NCBI GenBank assembly: GCA_017537025.1
Contig: JAFWCB010000005.1
Coordinates: 186,001 to 250,000, forward strand
Origin: Sediminibacterium sp.
Lineage (GTDB): Bacteria; Bacteroidota; Bacteroidia; Chitinophagales; Chitinophagaceae
Direction of reading: 5' to 3'
DNA length: 64,000 bases
Shown here: positions 33,067-41,919 of the stretch, piece after piece
How the letters are laid out: every line of letters starts with the position of its first letter
How positions within the stretch are numbered: the stretch's first letter is position 1
Made by a program: the position numbers and the translations under genes
Notes under the pieces: model-generated
Database searches by the model: none
What the model was told of the DNA's origin: nothing
Seen by the model: only the letters and a program-made list of their open reading frames with translations

Positions 33067-33486
33067 ATGTTAAAGGTAGAGCATATAGGAATTGCGGTAA
33101 AAGATTTGGGTGTTTCCATCCCTTTATTCGAAAAACTATTGAATTCGGTTTGTTATAAAACCGAGGAAGTGCTATCGGAGAGGGTGAATACAGCTTTTTT
33201 AAAAACCGGTGATACTAAAATTGAGCTATTGGCCAGCACCGAGCCGGGTGGCGTTATTGCTAAATTTATTGATAAGAAGGGGGAAGGAATACATCATATT
33301 GCTTTTGAAGTGGTGGATATATATGCGGAGATGGAACGTTTAAGGGGGGAAGGTTTTGTGTTATTGCAGGAAGAGCCTAAGCAGGGGGCAGATAATAAAT
33401 TGGTATGCTTTTTACACCCGAAAGGTACGAATGGGGTGTTGGTGGAGTTGTGTCAGGAAGTGGGTTCCACTTTTGGAAAGTCCTAA
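33067..33486 (+). CDS. mce: Methylmalonyl-CoA epimerase
   Basis: This 139-residue protein of the vicinal oxygen chelate fold starts MLKVEHIGIAVKDLG and has the metal ligands in VEHIGIA (His), EGIHHIAFEV (His) and NGVLVELCQ (Glu). The length and these motifs match methylmalonyl-CoA epimerase, which converts the 2S and 2R isomers for the B12-dependent mutase. A cobalamin-binding mutase domain is encoded at 8410. The final codons and stop codon lie in a perfect 13-bp hairpin. Confidence 0.9.
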   Translation: MLKVEHIGIAVKDLGVSIPLFEKLLNSVCYKTEEVLSERVNTAFLKTGDTKIELLASTEPGGVIAKFIDKKGEGIHHIAFEVVDIYAEMERLRGEGFVLLQEEPKQGADNKLVCFLHPKGTNGVLVELCQEVGSTFGKS

Positions 33487-33499
33487 GACTTTCCAAAAG
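33470..33499. repeat. Perfect 13-bp hairpin over the mce stop codon
   Basis: cttttggaaagtc (33470-33482) and gactttccaaaag (33487-33499) pair perfectly around the loop ctaa, which contains the TAA stop. It has no T-run after it, so a simple terminator is doubtful. The rest of the gap up to 33661 shows only an AT-rich sequence with short palindromes. Confidence 0.7.
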
Positions 33500-33661
33500 T
33501 TCAATCATAATGCTTAAACCCAATTTTATTTCTTGGGGTTGGCTTAGCATTCTTGGCTATTAACGCTTTCAGCACTATGAAGATATAATAAATGTGTTTA
33601 CTGTTTAATATACTTGATATCACAAAATGTGATATCAGGTTATGAAACACATTATAATGTA

Positions 33662-33952
33662 TTACTTGAAATAGAGCCCAATTATCGCCATCATGGTAAC
33701 GATAAAAATACTGACTACCCAACGAAGAATATCTGATTTTGTTTCGCTAATGCGGGTATCAATAATACTCATACGATTTTCCATCTTAGCTTCTAATTTC
33801 AATAAATCTTCTTTTGAAGCCAATCGCTTATAAAGTTCCTCATTATTTTCTTTAAAGCGAACTTCAACATAATTAACTATAGCTTCTGCTTGTGGTTCGC
33901 CTATAGTAGGTTTAAGTAATTGAAATAATTGAATTTCAGATAACCGAATCAT
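33662..33952 (-). CDS. Small coiled-coil protein with one C-terminal membrane anchor (paralogue)
   Basis: This 96-residue protein has a helical, charged first part with ELYKRLASKEDLLKLEAKME and a single hydrophobic tail ILRWVVSIFIVTMMAIIGLY. It is a diverged copy of the protein at 1074-1334, with about ten extra residues (SIIDTRISETK) before the anchor. The DUF1640-like resemblance is tentative. The function is unknown; such proteins may oligomerise at the inner membrane. Confidence 0.7.
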   Translation of the reverse strand: MIRLSEIQLFQLLKPTIGEPQAEAIVNYVEVRFKENNEELYKRLASKEDLLKLEAKMENRMSIIDTRISETKSDILRWVVSIFIVTMMAIIGLYFK

Positions 33953-34027
33953 ATTACAAAGCTAGCAGATACTGCAATTAAAATGTAGCGTATTTATACC
34001 TGAAATTTTACAGAAATAACGGGAATA

Positions 34028-34735
34028 TTATAAGCCCAGTTTCTCCACAGCAATTTGTGCAGCAACCTGACTAGCATCTTTTTTATTGGAACCTCTTCCT
34101 TGCGTAAAAACTTCACCATCCAAAACAGCATTCATAGTGAATACACGACGGTTACCCTCTAGCTTTTCTTCTGCCAATTCAAAAGTGATAGTTTTGCCGT
34201 TTTTATTGGCCCAGCCAATTAATTTATTTTTTAAATTAATATCTATCAACTCTAAATCTTCCACAAACAAATACGGTATTACAATTTGCTTCAATACCCA
34301 ATTTTGAGTTTTCGTATACCCCTTATCCAGATACACAGCACCTACTAAAGCTTCGAGTGTATTTCCGAAAATCTGACTTCCTTTTAATGCATTATCAAAC
34401 TTATTATAAAAAGTAAGTTTACGTAATCCCATCTTCAAAGCAATATCATTCAACTGCTGGCGATTCACCATCTTACTCCGCATCTCCGTTAAAAAACCTT
34501 CTCCCTTATAAGGATACCGCTTAAATAAATAATCAGCGATCACTGCACTTAATACTGCATCTCCTAAATATTCCAGCCGTTCATTATTTTCATCAGGAGT
34601 TTCTTTAACCGATCGGTGACTAAGGGCATTACGATACAATTGAATATTACCGGGTATAATACCTAGCATATCCTGCAACTGCTTTTCGAAAGCAGTCAGC
34701 TCTTTTTTTTGAAACAATCTTTTTAAGAATTGCAC
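34028..34735 (-). CDS. rnc: Ribonuclease III
   Basis: This 235-residue enzyme cleaves double-stranded RNA in rRNA processing. The catalytic domain carries the signature NERLEYLGDAVLSAVIADYL with the metal-binding Glu and Asp, and GNTLEALVGAVYLDKG. A double-stranded RNA-binding domain at about 165-235 ends GRGSNKKDASQVAAQIAVEK. It lies 2 bp downstream of fabF, in the acpP-fabF-rnc order usual for this phylum. Confidence 0.95.
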   Translation of the reverse strand: MQFLKRLFQKKELTAFEKQLQDMLGIIPGNIQLYRNALSHRSVKETPDENNERLEYLGDAVLSAVIADYLFKRYPYKGEGFLTEMRSKMVNRQQLNDIALKMGLRKLTFYNKFDNALKGSQIFGNTLEALVGAVYLDKGYTKTQNWVLKQIVIPYLFVEDLELIDINLKNKLIGWANKNGKTITFELAEEKLEGNRRVFTMNAVLDGEVFTQGRGSNKKDASQVAAQIAVEKLGL

Positions 34736-34737
34736 TA

Positions 34738-35997
34738 TTATTGACCTTCGTATTTCTTAACGATCACGCATGCATTATGTCCGCCAAAACCAAACGTATT
34801 ACTCAACGCAGCACGTACGGTTCTATGTTGGGCCTTATTGAATGTAAAATTCAATTTCGGATCCAACTCAGGGTCATCTGTGAAGTGATTAATCGTGGGG
34901 GGAACGATATCATGTATCACACTTTGAATACAAGCTATGGCTTCAATTACACCTGCAGCACCCAGGCAATGCCCGGTCATAGATTTGGTGGCACTGATAT
35001 TCAAAGCATAGGCATGCGTACCAAATACTTCTGTAATGGCTTTTGCTTCGGCACCATCACCTAAGGGTGTGGAAGTACCATGGGTATTCACATAATCTAT
35101 TTCATCGGGTTGCATGCCTGCATCTTGCAAAGCAGCAATCATCACATTACGCGCACCTAATCCTTCTGGATGTGGCGCTGTTAAATGATAGGCATCAGCA
35201 GTAGCGCCACCACCTGCTAATTCACAATATATTCTAGCACCACGTTTAATCGCATGCTCATATTCTTCTAAAACAACAACCCCTGCTGCTTCACCCATTA
35301 CAAAACCATCGCGATCTTTATCATAAGGTCTGCTCGCAGTAGCAGGGTCATCGTTTCTTTCGCTCATAGCTTTCATAGCATTGAAGCCACCAATCCCTGC
35401 TTCGCTGATAACGGCTTCAGAACCACCACTTAATACTACATCTGCTTTACCTAAACGAATAGTATCTGCGGCAGCTATCATGCCGTTAGTACTGGATGCA
35501 CAGGCACTTACTACAGCATAATTGGGTCCGCGAAAACCATGACGCATAGATATTTGTCCGGCAGCAATATCCAATATCATTTTAGGAATGAAGAAAGGAT
35601 TGAAACGAGGTGTACCATCGCCTTTAGCAAAATTGATCACTTCTTCTTGGAAAGTAGTTAATCCACCAATACCACTGGCAAAAATTACACCTACCCGATC
35701 GATATTCAGCTTCTCTTTATCGAGCCCGGCATCGGCAACAGCCATATCACTGGCTACGATTGCTAGCTGGGCAAAACGATCGAGCTTACGCGCTTCTTTT
35801 TTTTCCATGAACTGCGTGGGATCAAACCCTTTCACTTCACAGGCAAAGCGCGTTTTAAATTTACTGGCATCAAACAATGTAATAGGGGCAGCACCTGAAA
35901 CACCAGCCACGAGATTATTCCAATAATCTTGTAAATTATTTCCCAATGGAGTAAGTGTTCCGATACCTGTTACAACTACACGTTTTAATTGAGGCAT
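34738..35997 (-). CDS. fabF: 3-oxoacyl-[acyl-carrier-protein] synthase II
   Basis: This 419-residue thiolase-fold condensing enzyme elongates fatty acids with malonyl-ACP. The catalytic triad is visible: Cys in AVVSACASSTNGM, His in YVNTHGTSTPLGD, and His in SMTGHCLGAAGVIEA. The full length and the two-His type rule out FabH. It lies 84 bp downstream of acpP and is followed at once by rnc. Confidence 0.96.
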   Translation of the reverse strand: MPQLKRVVVTGIGTLTPLGNNLQDYWNNLVAGVSGAAPITLFDASKFKTRFACEVKGFDPTQFMEKKEARKLDRFAQLAIVASDMAVADAGLDKEKLNIDRVGVIFASGIGGLTTFQEEVINFAKGDGTPRFNPFFIPKMILDIAAGQISMRHGFRGPNYAVVSACASSTNGMIAAADTIRLGKADVVLSGGSEAVISEAGIGGFNAMKAMSERNDDPATASRPYDKDRDGFVMGEAAGVVVLEEYEHAIKRGARIYCELAGGGATADAYHLTAPHPEGLGARNVMIAALQDAGMQPDEIDYVNTHGTSTPLGDGAEAKAITEVFGTHAYALNISATKSMTGHCLGAAGVIEAIACIQSVIHDIVPPTINHFTDDPELDPKLNFTFNKAQHRTVRAALSNTFGFGGHNACVIVKKYEGQ

Positions 35998-36081
35998 ATC
36001 AACCGTTTTAAGAGATAATCCGCCTTTCGAGGCGTTGGCGCCGCAAGAAGGCGGATTATATATTATTTCCTACGAATGCTA

Positions 36082-36318
36082 TTACTTAGCGTGCTCTTCC
36101 AAATAAGCTACAGCCTGACCAACAGTAGTGATGGTTTCAGCCTGCTCATCTGGGATAGAGATATTGAATTCTTTTTCGAATTCCATGATTAATTCAACGG
36201 TATCCAAAGAATCGGCACCGAGGTCGTTGGTAAAAGAAGCTTCGTTGGTAACTTCTGCTTCATCCACTCCTAATTTATCAACGATAATTTTCTTTACTCT
36301 TGTAGCGATGTCTGACAT
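36082..36318 (-). CDS. acpP: Acyl carrier protein
   Basis: This acidic 78-residue four-helix protein has the phosphopantetheine Ser in [12 protein letters not shown]. It carries growing acyl chains for FabF, encoded next. It has the standard length of AcpP and is likely the first gene of the acpP-fabF-rnc unit. Confidence 0.97.
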   Translation of the reverse strand: MSDIATRVKKIIVDKLGVDEAEVTNEASFTNDLGADSLDTVELIMEFEKEFNISIPDEQAETITTVGQAVAYLEEHAK

Positions 36319-36342
36319 TGTAAAAGTTTTTTGTTACAGGCG

Positions 36343-36371
36343 CAAAAATATACATTTTACCATATAAGCAA
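36343..36371 (-). promoter_or_regulatory. Candidate promoter of acpP-fabF-rnc
   Basis: On the minus strand, ttg at 36371-36369 is followed after 18 bp by tattttttg-like sequence with tatttttg at 36350-36343. This fits the Bacteroidota pattern TTTG-N17/20-TAnnTTTG. The start site would be near 36336, 18 bp before the acpP ATG. Confidence 0.5.
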
Positions 36372-36459
36372 TGTTTTCCTTGTTATTTGTTTCCACAAGT
36401 ATTCGGGTTAAATTGATGATTTTCTCAAAATCGTAGCTATATTTAAGGGTAACAAGGCT

Positions 36460-36888
36460 ATGGCACTTAAAACAATCGTACACGGAAGCAAGGAATACGA
36501 ACAAATGGTAGCATTGCGTTACCAGATTTTACGTAAACCCTTGGGACTGGAATTTTCTCCCGAAGAGCTGGAAAAAGAGAAAAATAACCTTCTTTTTGGC
36601 TTTTTTGAAGAAGATTCATTAGAAGGATGCTGTATGTTGGTAGAAACAGCCAAAGGTACCGTTAGACTCAGGCAAATGGCTGTAGTATCCGGGTTACAGG
36701 GTAAGGGCATTGGCCGAGCACTGGTAATATTTGCCGAAAACGTTGCCCGCGACCGCCGATTTAAGAAAATAATCATGCATGCCCGTAAAGCATCGATCCC
36801 CTTTTTCGAAAAACTAGGTTACCATACCAGTGGCGAAGAATTTATAGAACTCACGATTCCGCATGTGGTGATGGAGAAGGAGCTTTGA
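36460..36888 (+). CDS. GNAT family N-acetyltransferase
   Basis: This 142-residue single-domain protein has the acetyl-CoA-binding motif A in RLRQMAVVSGLQGKGIGRAL (Q/RxxGxG/A) and a motif B in ARKASIPFFEKLGYHTSGEE. The fold is that of the GCN5-related acetyltransferases. The acceptor molecule cannot be told. It stands alone between acpP and the YcxB-like gene, followed by a short low-complexity spacer. Confidence 0.88.
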   Translation: MALKTIVHGSKEYEQMVALRYQILRKPLGLEFSPEELEKEKNNLLFGFFEEDSLEGCCMLVETAKGTVRLRQMAVVSGLQGKGIGRALVIFAENVARDRRFKKIIMHARKASIPFFEKLGYHTSGEEFIELTIPHVVMEKEL

Positions 36889-36964
36889 ATCTGGAGTCTG
36901 GAATCTGGAATCTGGATTCAGACAGATTGAATTCGCCTAGGCGAACAGATTGAAGATTGAAGAT
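36889..36964. repeat. Low-complexity ggaatct/gattgaa spacer
   Basis: The 76-bp gap consists of repeated gaatctg, gagtctg and gattgaag units around a short palindrome ttcgcctaggcgaa. It has no recognisable gene and resembles the spacers near 31170 and the tract inside gltX. Confidence 0.55.
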
Positions 36965-37429
36965 TTACTTTCCTCTCAAAAAACCTCTCAACTGATGCTG
37001 TAATTCAGGTTCCATCCCTTCTTTAGGCAATAAGAAAAAAGACTTGGAATCGAAATACAAATGAAAGAAATGCGGGCTCTCAAAATAATTGGAGAACTGC
37101 CTCCAGCCCCAATGCACTTCCCCTCGCTCATTCTCTAAAACCATTCCACTATCGTTCACATGTACTTTAAAACTATCTTTAAATGTAGCCGACCGCTTAT
37201 AAATACTATTCGGTAAGAAATACCAAAAAGCTGCCATTAATCCCAACCATATTAAAGAGCCTAATAAAAATGGCTCCGGACGTATTTTTCTGGTATAAAA
37301 CAATACCGCCGCAACAATGGCGAATACATTTACTAATATCAATAGCAGGCGTATCTCTTTTCGCTGTACGAAATGATATCTAAGCGCTTGGATTACTTTT
37401 TTCTTCTCATACTCAAAAGCATATTGCAT
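36965..37429 (-). CDS. YcxB-like membrane protein
   Basis: The frame opens at 37492, but the start at 37429 (MQYAFEYEKKKVIQALRYHF) gives the usual 154-residue length. Two membrane helices are seen at about residues 30-50 and 55-75, followed by a soluble beta domain with FKVHVNDSGMVLENERGEVH and WGWRQFSNYFESPHFFHLYF. The order two helices then G(I/M)xxxxxxGxxxxxWxxF resembles the YcxB-like family, whose function is unknown. Confidence 0.7.
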   Translation of the reverse strand: MQYAFEYEKKKVIQALRYHFVQRKEIRLLLILVNVFAIVAAVLFYTRKIRPEPFLLGSLIWLGLMAAFWYFLPNSIYKRSATFKDSFKVHVNDSGMVLENERGEVHWGWRQFSNYFESPHFFHLYFDSKSFFLLPKEGMEPELQHQLRGFLRGK

Positions 37430-37548
37430 AAGACAAAAATAGTGTTTCAACGCTTTCCGGCTCCGCAAACGTTTTAGAATAATAAAGAGCATACAATTCT
37501 TTCCACAATCAAAATCATTCTCTATTTTTAAAGACTAACGAAACAGCT

Positions 37549-38889
37549 ATGCATATACCTAAGCCTAGGCTCTCCTTCATGCAAATCATAAACATGAATG
37601 TAGGCTTCTTCGGAATTCAATACAGCTTTGGCTTACAACAAAGTGCTGTAAATCCTATTTACGATTTTTTGGGCGCTAAACCCGATGAAATTCCTTTACT
37701 CAACTTAGCCGGACCAATGACGGGGTTATTAATACAGCCCATTATTGGGGTATTGAGTGATCGTACTTGGCACCCCCGTTTTGGTAGAAGAAAACCCTAT
37801 TTTTTCATGGGCGCGCTATTTTGCAGCCTATGCCTTTTCGCCTATCCATTTAGTAGTAGTTTGTGGATGGCTGCCGGTTTATTATGGGTGCTTGATGCTG
37901 CCAATAATACGGCTATGGAACCCTATCGCGCATTTATTGCCGATAAATTACCACCCTCTCAACATGCTACCGGTTTTCTTACTCAAAGTTTTTTCACCGG
38001 CTTAGGTATTACGCTTGCTAATATCTCTCTATTTATTTTTCAAAAAGTTACTTTCTTAAAACAAATGCATGGAGCCATTCCCTATTGGGTTTTTGGCTCT
38101 TTCTTTTTAGGATCTATTTGCTCTATTAGCTCTGTATTATGGTCGATTACTAAAACACCTGAAATACCCCCTACAGATGAAGAATTAGCTGCTTTGCGTG
38201 CCTCAAAAAAAGGAATACTTCAACCCTTTATGGAGATTTTTCATGCCATAAGCGATATGCCCAAAGTAATGTGGCAATTGGCATTGGTATATTTATTTCA
38301 ATGGTATGCCCTCTTTTGTTATTGGCAGAACGCATCTAAAAGCATCGCTCTATCCGTATGGAAAACATCTCCTTCGGTCAATAAAAACTTATATGAGGAA
38401 GCCGTTGGTTGGGCCGGGCTTGTTAACGGATGGTATAATGTAGTCACTTTTTTATCGGCTTTCGGATTAGTAGCGATGACAAAAAAATTCTCTCCAAAAA
38501 AAGTACATGTTAGTTGTTTACTCTTGGCAGGCTTAGCACTACTTGCTTTTCCGCATATTGAAAATAAATACCTGCTCTTTGCTCCCATGACGGGCTTTGG
38601 TATTGCCTGGGCCAGTATGATGGGTGTGCCTTATTTGATGGTAGTAAACGATATCCCAAAAGAAAGATATGGTGTATATATGGGTATCATTAATATGATG
38701 ATTGTTATTCCCATGATTTTACAAACCACCACTTTTGGTTATGTACTTGAACACTTTTTGAATAATGATTCGGGTAAAGCCATTGCTTTTGCTGGCGTAC
38801 TGTTGTTATTGGCTTGCGGGGCAACATTGTTTATAAAAGATAACAAAATTTCCGAGGATGAATTGATATTACAAACAGGCGGCCACTAA
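37549..38889 (+). CDS. SLC45-like sugar/H+ symporter of the MFS
   Basis: This 446-residue protein has about twelve hydrophobic helices. The loop between helices 2 and 3 reads [20 protein letters not shown], the D-R-x-x-x-R-x-G-R-R-K/R-P signature of the glycoside symporters related to plant sucrose and animal SLC45 carriers; [17 protein letters not shown] is also typical. It is followed by fructokinase and amylosucrase genes, so sucrose (or maltose) is the likely cargo across the inner membrane. It is probably the first gene of that operon. Confidence 0.85.
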   Translation: MHIPKPRLSFMQIINMNVGFFGIQYSFGLQQSAVNPIYDFLGAKPDEIPLLNLAGPMTGLLIQPIIGVLSDRTWHPRFGRRKPYFFMGALFCSLCLFAYPFSSSLWMAAGLLWVLDAANNTAMEPYRAFIADKLPPSQHATGFLTQSFFTGLGITLANISLFIFQKVTFLKQMHGAIPYWVFGSFFLGSICSISSVLWSITKTPEIPPTDEELAALRASKKGILQPFMEIFHAISDMPKVMWQLALVYLFQWYALFCYWQNASKSIALSVWKTSPSVNKNLYEEAVGWAGLVNGWYNVVTFLSAFGLVAMTKKFSPKKVHVSCLLLAGLALLAFPHIENKYLLFAPMTGFGIAWASMMGVPYLMVVNDIPKERYGVYMGIINMMIVIPMILQTTTFGYVLEHFLNNDSGKAIAFAGVLLLLACGATLFIKDNKISEDELILQTGGH

Positions 38890-38892
38890 CTC

Positions 38893-38949
38893 CTTTGCGA
38901 CTTAGCGCCTTTGCGTTAAATCTAATCGCTAAGGCGCGAAGACGCAAAG
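38893..38949. repeat. 57-bp hairpin repeat, 23-bp arms, 11-bp loop (copy 2)
   Basis: The left arm 38893-38915 (ctttgcgacttagcgccttt and gcg) and right arm 38927-38949 pair imperfectly around an 11-bp AT-rich loop. The size and units match the element at 11059-11115. It starts 4 bp after the transporter's stop codon, followed by attaactaatgactaatgac-type simple repeats up to 39007. Confidence 0.75.
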
Positions 38950-39010
38950 ACAAAATGTTGGCATCGGACCATTAACTAATGACTAATGACCATTAACTAA
39001 TGACTAAAAA

Positions 39011-39961
39011 ATGAAAATACTCTGTATAGGCGAAGCATTAATAGATATGATTTGTACCGATAAGGGCAAATCTCTTTCAGCCGGTAATAATTTTTTAAAA
39101 AAGCCCGGAGGTGCACCTACCAATGTTGCTGCAGCCATCGCTGCACTTGGTGGTGAGGTAGAACTAGCAGCTAAAGTTGGGAATGATCCTTTTGGCAAAC
39201 AACTTATTGAGGTAATGGAATCTTTTGGAGTTGGTACCAAAGTTATGCTTACCGATGATACCCATTTCACCACCTTCGCCTATGTATCTCTAATGGAAAA
39301 TGGAGAAAGAGATTTCGTATTTAACAGAGGTGCAGATGGACAATTAAGCATTGAAGATATTAATGCTATCGACCTAACAGGTATTAGCATTATTCATTTC
39401 GGTTCGGCCACCGGTTTTTTACCCGGCCCCTTACAAGCAGCTTATTTACATTTGTTACAAAAAGCTATTGATAAAAATATTTTTATCAGCTTCGATCCTA
39501 ATTATCGGCATCTTTTATTTCAACATAATATCCAAACATTCATAGATCAATCTTGGCATTTTTTACAACATGCTAATTTTTTTAAAGTAAGTGATGAAGA
39601 AGCTATGTTACTTACTCAAACAAATAGTCTAGATGCTGCAACAGATCAATTATTGCAACGTACAAATGGCGTATTTACAATTACCCTCGGAAAAGATGGT
39701 ACGCTCTTGGGCCTAAATGGGAAGAAGTATATCATCGAAAGTATTCCCATTAAACCTGTAGATACCACAGGAGCCGGCGACGCTTTTGTAGGCGCGGTGC
39801 TATATCAACTCCGTAATCATACTAAACAAGCCATCCTGAATATCGATTATGCAGGTTGGGAAACGGTAATTCGAAATGGCAATAAAGCAGGTGCACGCAC
39901 TTGTGAGTACCTTGGCGCCATGGAAGCTTTTAAACATTTAACAAATCAAATATTTCAATAA
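39011..39961 (+). CDS. PfkB-family fructokinase
   Basis: This 316-residue sugar kinase has the N-terminal signature GGAPTNVAAAIAALGG and the C-terminal signature with catalytic Asp in DTTGAGDAFVGAV. MKILCIGEALIDMI is the usual fructokinase start. Placed between a sucrose-type transporter and amylosucrase, it most likely phosphorylates the fructose that amylosucrase releases. Ribokinase-type substrates cannot be excluded on sequence alone. Confidence 0.88.
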   Translation: MKILCIGEALIDMICTDKGKSLSAGNNFLKKPGGAPTNVAAAIAALGGEVELAAKVGNDPFGKQLIEVMESFGVGTKVMLTDDTHFTTFAYVSLMENGERDFVFNRGADGQLSIEDINAIDLTGISIIHFGSATGFLPGPLQAAYLHLLQKAIDKNIFISFDPNYRHLLFQHNIQTFIDQSWHFLQHANFFKVSDEEAMLLTQTNSLDAATDQLLQRTNGVFTITLGKDGTLLGLNGKKYIIESIPIKPVDTTGAGDAFVGAVLYQLRNHTKQAILNIDYAGWETVIRNGNKAGARTCEYLGAMEAFKHLTNQIFQ

Positions 39962-39969
39962 ACAGCATC

Positions 39970-41919
39970 GTGTATCAGTATACCTTACATCAAAGAATTA
40001 CAAAGGCTTGTGAAACAGAAAAAATAGATGTTTCCGGTAGCGACAGGCATTTTTTTGTTCGCCTTATCGCGAATGCCATTACTTTATATGATTTATATAC
40101 CAGTATTTATGGTAATCAGGAAGCTTCCGAAAAAGGATTTGATGAGTTATTAAAAAATATCATCACTACACATAAAGAGAGATCAGCCATATTGATTGCA
40201 AAAGATATAGCGAAAGAAGAAGAAGGCAGTTGGTTTTGTAGTAATCAGATAGCCGGAATGAGTTTGTATGTAGATCGTTTTGCCGGTAATTTAGCGAACC
40301 TACCTAGTACATTTCCTTACCTAAAAAATTTAGGAATCAATTTCTTACACTTAATGCCTGTGTTTGAAAGCCCGGCAGGTGAAAGTGATGGCGGCTATGC
40401 CGTTTCGAATTTTAGGAAAGTAGATAAACGATTTGGCACGAATAAAGATTTAGAAAATGTTATTACAATAATGCAAGCTGAAAAAATGTATTTAATGCTT
40501 GATATTGTACTCAACCACACTTCGCATAAACATGAGTGGGCCATGCTTGCTAAATCGGGTGATAAAAAATACCAGGATTATTTTTATTGTTACGACGATC
40601 GGTCTATACCCGACCAGTTTGAACAAACCATGCCTGAAATTTTTCCGGAGGCAGCACCCGGAAGTTTTACGTATGTGCCTGAATGTAAAAAATGGGTAAT
40701 GACGGTATTTCATAATTATCAATGGGATTTGAATTATACCAATCCCACTGTATTTAATGAGATGCTGAGTAATATTTTTTACTACGCCAATTTAGGTATT
40801 GATATTTTACGCATAGATGCTCCTGCTTTTATTTGGAAACAATTGGGCACTACTTGTCAGAATCTCCCACAAGCTCACACATTATTACGTTTGATCAAAC
40901 AGGCAGTGCATATTGCTGCACCCGGTATGGCTTTATTGGGTGAGGCTATTGTGGCACCGAGTGAGATCATGAAATATTTTGGTACGGATAATTTTACGGC
41001 TAAAGAATGTGATGTAGCCTATAATGCCACACAAATGGCGTTACAGTGGGATGCCTTAGCAACCGGCGATACAAGGGTGATGTTGGCTGCACAGGGAGAG
41101 TTATTACAAAAACCTTTAGGTACTACCTGGATCACTTATACCCGTTGCCACGACGATATTGGGTTGGGATACGACGACGCAATGATTGCCGCAGCAGGGT
41201 ATAATGCCTATGAACATCGAAAATTTTTAAAAGAATTCTATTCGGGGGCACATGCTTATTCCTATGCCAGAGGTGCCCTATTTTCTGTGAACCCTAAAAC
41301 ACAAGATGCCAGAATAAGCGGTTCTTTAGCTTCGCTATGCGGTTTAGAGAAAGGGATCGTAGAAAATGATCAAGATGCTATACAACTGGCTATTCTAAGA
41401 ATATTACTGATGCAAGCACAGAGTATTCTTATTGGGGGCATACCTATGCTTTTTTATGGCGATGAAGCAGGTTATACGAATGATTACAGCTATTTAGAAG
41501 ATGAAGGAAAGAGTTATGATAATCGATGGATGCATAGGCCAATAATAGATTGGGAGAAGAATAAAAAAACACAAGATGAAAATACGATAGAGGGACAAAT
41601 TTTTACCGCAACCAAAAAACTACTGGCTATTCGCAAGAAGCTTACTGTATTGGCAGATAAAAAAAATATTACTTGGCTTACGCCTCATAATATTCATATT
41701 GCCGGCTTTTTACGTGCTTATGATAAAGAAAGGATTTATTGCTTATTTAATTTTAGTAATAAAGCTGCTTATTTAACCTGGTATGCTTTTAAAGAACACG
41801 GATTCAAACCCACAAATCTTTTTGACCACTATACAGGCAAAAAATATAAAATAGGACCCGATCACGAATATCTAGTGCTCAAGCCATATCAGTTTATGAT
41901 TTTAGAAATGCAACCCTAA
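39970..41919 (+). CDS. Amylosucrase (GH13)
   Basis: This 649-residue enzyme probably starts at a GTG. The catalytic (beta/alpha)8 region shows LMPVFESPAGESDGGYAVSN, DIVLNHTSHKHEWA, the nucleophile Asp in GIDILRIDAPAFIWKQLGT, the acid/base Glu in LLGEAIVAP, and the third acid in YTRCHDDIGLGYDD. The stretches WDLNYTNPTVFNEM and NLPQAHTLLRLIK match amylosucrase, which makes alpha-1,4-glucan from sucrose and frees fructose. No signal peptide is seen, so it works in the cytoplasm. The last 18 bp overlap the convergent receptor gene. Confidence 0.9.
   Translation: MYQYTLHQRITKACETEKIDVSGSDRHFFVRLIANAITLYDLYTSIYGNQEASEKGFDELLKNIITTHKERSAILIAKDIAKEEEGSWFCSNQIAGMSLYVDRFAGNLANLPSTFPYLKNLGINFLHLMPVFESPAGESDGGYAVSNFRKVDKRFGTNKDLENVITIMQAEKMYLMLDIVLNHTSHKHEWAMLAKSGDKKYQDYFYCYDDRSIPDQFEQTMPEIFPEAAPGSFTYVPECKKWVMTVFHNYQWDLNYTNPTVFNEMLSNIFYYANLGIDILRIDAPAFIWKQLGTTCQNLPQAHTLLRLIKQAVHIAAPGMALLGEAIVAPSEIMKYFGTDNFTAKECDVAYNATQMALQWDALATGDTRVMLAAQGELLQKPLGTTWITYTRCHDDIGLGYDDAMIAAAGYNAYEHRKFLKEFYSGAHAYSYARGALFSVNPKTQDARISGSLASLCGLEKGIVENDQDAIQLAILRILLMQAQSILIGGIPMLFYGDEAGYTNDYSYLEDEGKSYDNRWMHRPIIDWEKNKKTQDENTIEGQIFTATKKLLAIRKKLTVLADKKNITWLTPHNIHIAGFLRAYDKERIYCLFNFSNKAAYLTWYAFKEHGFKPTNLFDHYTGKKYKIGPDHEYLVLKPYQFMILEMQP

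Noticed and set aside
33501-33722. 73-residue open frame after mce
   Set aside because: It overlaps the 3' end of the coiled-coil gene on the same strand in another frame and looks like AT-rich chance sequence.
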